Shown: positions 60,841-64,000 of the stretch, in pieces | Layout: each line of letters begins with the position of its first letter | Numbering within the stretch: position 1 is the first letter of the stretch | Assembly (NCBI GenBank): GCA_932294295.1 | Contig: OW028575.1 | Span: forward strand, 12,218,058 to 12,282,057 | Direction: 5' to 3' | From: Alitta virens | Lineage: Eukaryota > Annelida > Polychaeta > Phyllodocida > Nereididae | Length of the DNA: 64,000 nucleotides | Made by a program: the position numbers and the translations under genes | The notes under the pieces: model-generated | What the model was told of the DNA's origin: nothing | What the model saw: only the letters and a program-made list of their open reading frames with translations | Database searches by the model: none

Positions 60841-62814
60841 ATGAGTGACTGGGATGCCATAGTTGTCGGGGCAGGAATTGTTGGTTCATGGACTGCCTAC
60901 CATCTAGCTTCCCAAGGCCAGAAAACTCTGTTGTTGGATCAGGTGAGTCAATAATTCTGTCAATTCGAAAAGCACGTATACATTTAGTTTATGTAAACAT
61001 AGACTGCGCTGCAGCTAAATCCTCAGCGAATCCAACATAGCACACAGTCATCATTAAAATTGTTAAGTGTTCACCCGACAGGCAGGAGGGCGGGCGTTAC
61101 ACTTTCATGTCCAGAGCAGAACTCTAACACACACTGTTGTTTCTAGAGCTGAACTCTATCACTAATGCACTTACCCCAATGAAATTTTATACAGTAACAC
61201 TCTATATGACCTGGATGTGCCTTGTGATATATTTACAGAAGTCTTTACATATTCAACAAATAAATAAAGAGAGGGTCAAATCCCGAGAACACTTCATTGC
61301 TAAATTATCCTAAAAATAATGACTTATAATATAATTATGTATGTGGTGAAAATGTACTATGTAAAGATTACTTGTTTTAAATGTATCTCGCTGGTGCAAA
61401 GCAATCTGGTCGATATGTAGGGGAGGAGACAGTCATCATCTTTGGTTCAACTTGTATTGGTAAAGTCTTTCATGATGAATAGAGGCGGGGCATCTGAGTG
61501 GTCTGCTATCAGGAATTGAAATGCCTTATATTGTAGAAGAATGCAATGAAATTTAGTCCAGTTAACCTGGCAAGTGTGTTTACAAGTCACTAAATGCTCC
61601 TTTGTTTGCAATTATTTGCCTGTTAAGACTGTTTAATAATAATATTACTTCCTCATCTTTAAACGGACTCAACCAAGGTATACTTTGATGTCACAAGACT
61701 AAGTCCGAAACAGACTTGACTGCCATTCGATGCAATTTACATCGATTTAGAAGAGGATTTGGTTGGGCCCTTTAGTTGAATCTTGGAGCTTATATAAGAC
61801 TAGATTAGACATGTGGTTAAATGGCAAATAGCAATGAACATTCACTGCATTGTAGTAGTATCACATGATCTGAATTTTTACATTGTAGTTTCCCTTACCA
61901 CACACCAGGGGGAGTTCAAATGGGCCCACCCGGTTGATCAGAGCTTTTTATGACAAAGAGGAATACATGAACCTGGTGGCTGACAGCTATGCCTGGTGGA
62001 CCAAGCTGGAAGAAATGAGCAACACAAAAGTTTTTGAGTGAGTAGCTAATGCTCCCAACTCCTGTTGTGACAAACTAAGGTAAAAGGTCACTTCCCACTA
62101 GCTGGACGGTTCATGTAAGCTAAGCTCCGGAGCAGTGGCATTGAGACAACAGAATAAAAAGACATACAATGACACCGTATATACAAGCGTTTAAAGTGAA
62201 TAAAGGCAATGGGTTGTATATAAACCTAATCAATTGACCACAGAATATTTTCCTGTGAGAAGCAAGGACCTTGAGACAACACCATTGTCTCAAAATTCAA
62301 ACAGTTTACTCTTTTAAATCATCTGAAGTGTTTTGAAGCAAGAATTGTACGACAATGTAGATATAATGTAGATTCTAAAAGTGATTTTAATATATGGTTC
62401 TAAAACTAGTTTTATGAACTTCATTGTGTTACCCAGTGCTGTTCAAATGTCATTGTAAATACCCTTTCTTTCATTGTATATAATCATTATCATTTGTCGA
62501 TTACAAGCACTTGTGCTTATGTTTTTTATTGTACTTTTGCTCGACGTTATTAAAGTTTTACTGACTTACTTACTACTTATATACGTCCATATATTTCCAG
62601 AAATACAGGAGTGTTAGCAATGCAAGCAGCTCCCTACGACTACCTGAGGGTCTGCTCTGAAACCATGACAAAGTGCAACGTTAAACACTGGTGGTTGGAC
62701 CAGGAGCAAATTGCCAAGAAATACCCCATGTTCAAATATGGCAAGGACTACAAGGCCATCTGCGATCCTGTGGCTGGGGTCCTCTACTCCAACAAAAGTA
62801 TGCAGTTAGTCCAG
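60841..62814 (+). CDS. PIPOX: PIPOX-like FAD-dependent sarcosine/pipecolate oxidase, first three exons (partial)
   Basis: Exons 60841-60942, 61889-62037 and 62601-62814 join in phase into 155 codons. The N-terminus is a Rossmann dinucleotide-binding fold, [18 protein letters not shown], with GxGxxG and the usual acidic end. Next come [21 protein letters not shown], the PIPOX-type flavin-linked region, and then NTGVLAMQ and [17 protein letters not shown]. These match peroxisomal sarcosine oxidase, which oxidises sarcosine and L-pipecolate to make hydrogen peroxide in peroxisomes. The Cys that covalently binds FAD in relatives and any C-terminal peroxisome signal would lie beyond the window. 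The last exon ends at a GTATGG donor (62815); no further exon was found to 64000. Confidence 0.9.
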
Positions 62815-63239
62815 GTATGGGTGTTAAGAACTCTGCCAAATAAACGTCCAGTCTTTCATATGGATGGTAGAGTATTATTTAATGACAGTATAACAATAAC
62901 CAAATAATTTTAGTCACATCCAGCCCACTTGGCCTTACAAGTCTTTCCTGCTATAAACTAATGAAACAAAAAAGAGTGGCACATTAAACTAATACAATAA
63001 AAGTGCAGTTATTAACAAGCAATAGTACATCTCTGATGTAGGGACTGATGTACCAGTCTAAAGCAATAGATATTATGGAAATTTAACAAATAGTTGAATT
63101 ATTTAATATAATAGGGTAAAATATAACGTCAGGGTATATTATAAGAACCAAATATACTATTTCTACATTTATATAGGCTAGAATTAGCTAAACCTTTATT
63201 TAAACACCATGCTACCTTCGACTAAACCAAGTGATCTAG

Positions 63240-63535
63240 CTATGGCTATCTACTTGAAATATGGTGAAACAACTGTCCAAAAGCTATTCAATTTGCTCAA
63301 CCAGTCAGGAGTTTTGTCCAACACAGGGATTATCCTTAAACATTGATTACTATGTTTTATAAACAGTCAAGGTTGGCTGGTGATACTCAATGGTCTTTCA
63401 CTACATAAGCCTACTAACATAACAACCAATGTGACGTGGCAGAAGCAAATTTTGTATTGTCTGTCAGTGCATGGGGTCACTGTGACTCCATGGTCAGTGC
63501 ATGGAGTCACAAGTCAGTGTAACCACTTTTCTGCT
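63240..63535 (-). repeat. Dispersed repeat D (copy 2, reversed)
   Basis: The reverse complement matches 23530-23770 over more than 200 bp, including AGTCAAGGTTGGCTGGTGAT and CAGTGTAACCACTTTTCTGCT. It contains GCATGG(G/A)GTCAC in duplicate at 63468-63512. Confidence 0.7.
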
Positions 63536-63650
63536 AAGTTCTTAGTGATGCAACTTGTTCATTTATATTTGTTGTTTGTCTTCTTTTAGTTTGCTCCTTG
63601 CTCTGGATTGTCAGTTGAACCTTTTTTATGATGAGGTGTAGCTTTACTTA

Positions 63651-64000
63651 AGGCCCCTTCACACTTAGCCGGATCAGAGGCCGGAGTGTCCCGGAATGAA
63701 ATTTCGTTAAATCCGGGGCGGTCCAGGCGAAAAAGTTAGAAATGTCAACAAACGAAATATTTGGCAGTGTGGACACGAAGGCAAGACGGTGGCAACACGG
63801 AGCAACACGGCCATTACACGGATTTGTACGGTCGCTACACGGATATGTACGGCTGAAACACGGTGGTGCATGGTGAACCAAGGAACGAGCCACGGTTGTT
63901 GCCGGAGGTAACACGACTGTGCCGGATGAGGGCGGAGTGAACCGGATGTTACACGGGGCCTTCACGGATATACCAATCTTTACACGATCTTACTACGATA
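63651..64000. mobile_element. MITE with CACACTTAGCCGG end (PIF/Harbinger-like), left part only
   Basis: The left end AGGCCCCTTCACACTTAGCC, then GGATCAGAGGCCGGAGTGTCCCGGA, follows TTA (63648-63650). It matches the left end of the element at 17895 over about 50 bp. The interior has the same (G)CTACACGGAT and AACACGG units. It is cut by the window edge. Confidence 0.75.

Larger units (their letters stand above)
62815..64000 (+). other. PIPOX intron, continuing past the right edge
   Basis: No exon with PIPOX similarity was found. It contains dispersed repeat D (63240-63535) and the start of a MITE (63651 on). Confidence 0.5.

Overview
This is eukaryotic nuclear DNA from an animal. It is AT-rich, has spliced genes with standard GT-AG introns, and more than half of it is repeats. 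The genes are bilaterian: Mondo/MLXIP, translin-associated factor X, SDHAF3, selenoprotein O with a real Sec codon, two sigma-class GSTs, a GT61 glycosyltransferase and a peroxisomal sarcosine-oxidase-type flavoenzyme. Together with tRNA-derived SINEs, a Ty3/gypsy element and many MITE-like elements, this suggests a non-insect invertebrate, perhaps marine (hemichordate, echinoderm or lophotrochozoan). The species cannot be fixed from the sequence alone.

Layout. 1-3002: first coding exon of Mondo (minus strand) and the intron after it. 3003-17180: gene-poor and repeat-rich. It holds a foldback element, a LINE remnant, SINEs of two families, a broken gypsy pol followed by a zinc-finger/TatD-nuclease reading frame, and another broken ORF split by a SINE. 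17187-17449: a hAT-type MITE. 17596-21496: sigma GST 1 (plus, five exons), with MITEs and SINEs in its introns. 23046-27914: TSNAX (minus). 27994-28944: a TIR element packed with GCAGACCA motifs. 29539-30118: SDHAF3 (minus). 31626-36196: selenoprotein O (plus, 13 exons), with a SECIS candidate near 36444-36490. 37827-42759: a young, intact Ty3/gypsy retrotransposon (minus). 45143-49538: an unrecognised three-exon gene of 127 aa (plus), with a 1.16-kb MITE in intron 2. 50886-52259: GT61 glycosyltransferase (minus). 52325-54857: a DNA transposon with ~150-bp inverted repeats and an unfamiliar protein. 57282-59465: sigma GST 2 (plus), with the same exon plan as GST 1. 60841-62814: first three exons of a PIPOX-like gene (plus), which runs off the right edge. 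63651-64000: left end of another MITE of the same family as the one in GST 1.

The genes do not form one pathway. Three belong to mitochondrial or redox biology: SDHAF3 assembles complex II, SelO is a mitochondrial AMPylating pseudokinase, and the GSTs use glutathione. The most unusual material is in the mobile fraction: (a) the 2.5-kb transposon with an unrecognised protein; (b) the gypsy remnant followed by a TatD-family module; (c) a series of TIR or foldback elements from unrelated families whose interiors are filled with degenerate copies of one short family-specific motif.
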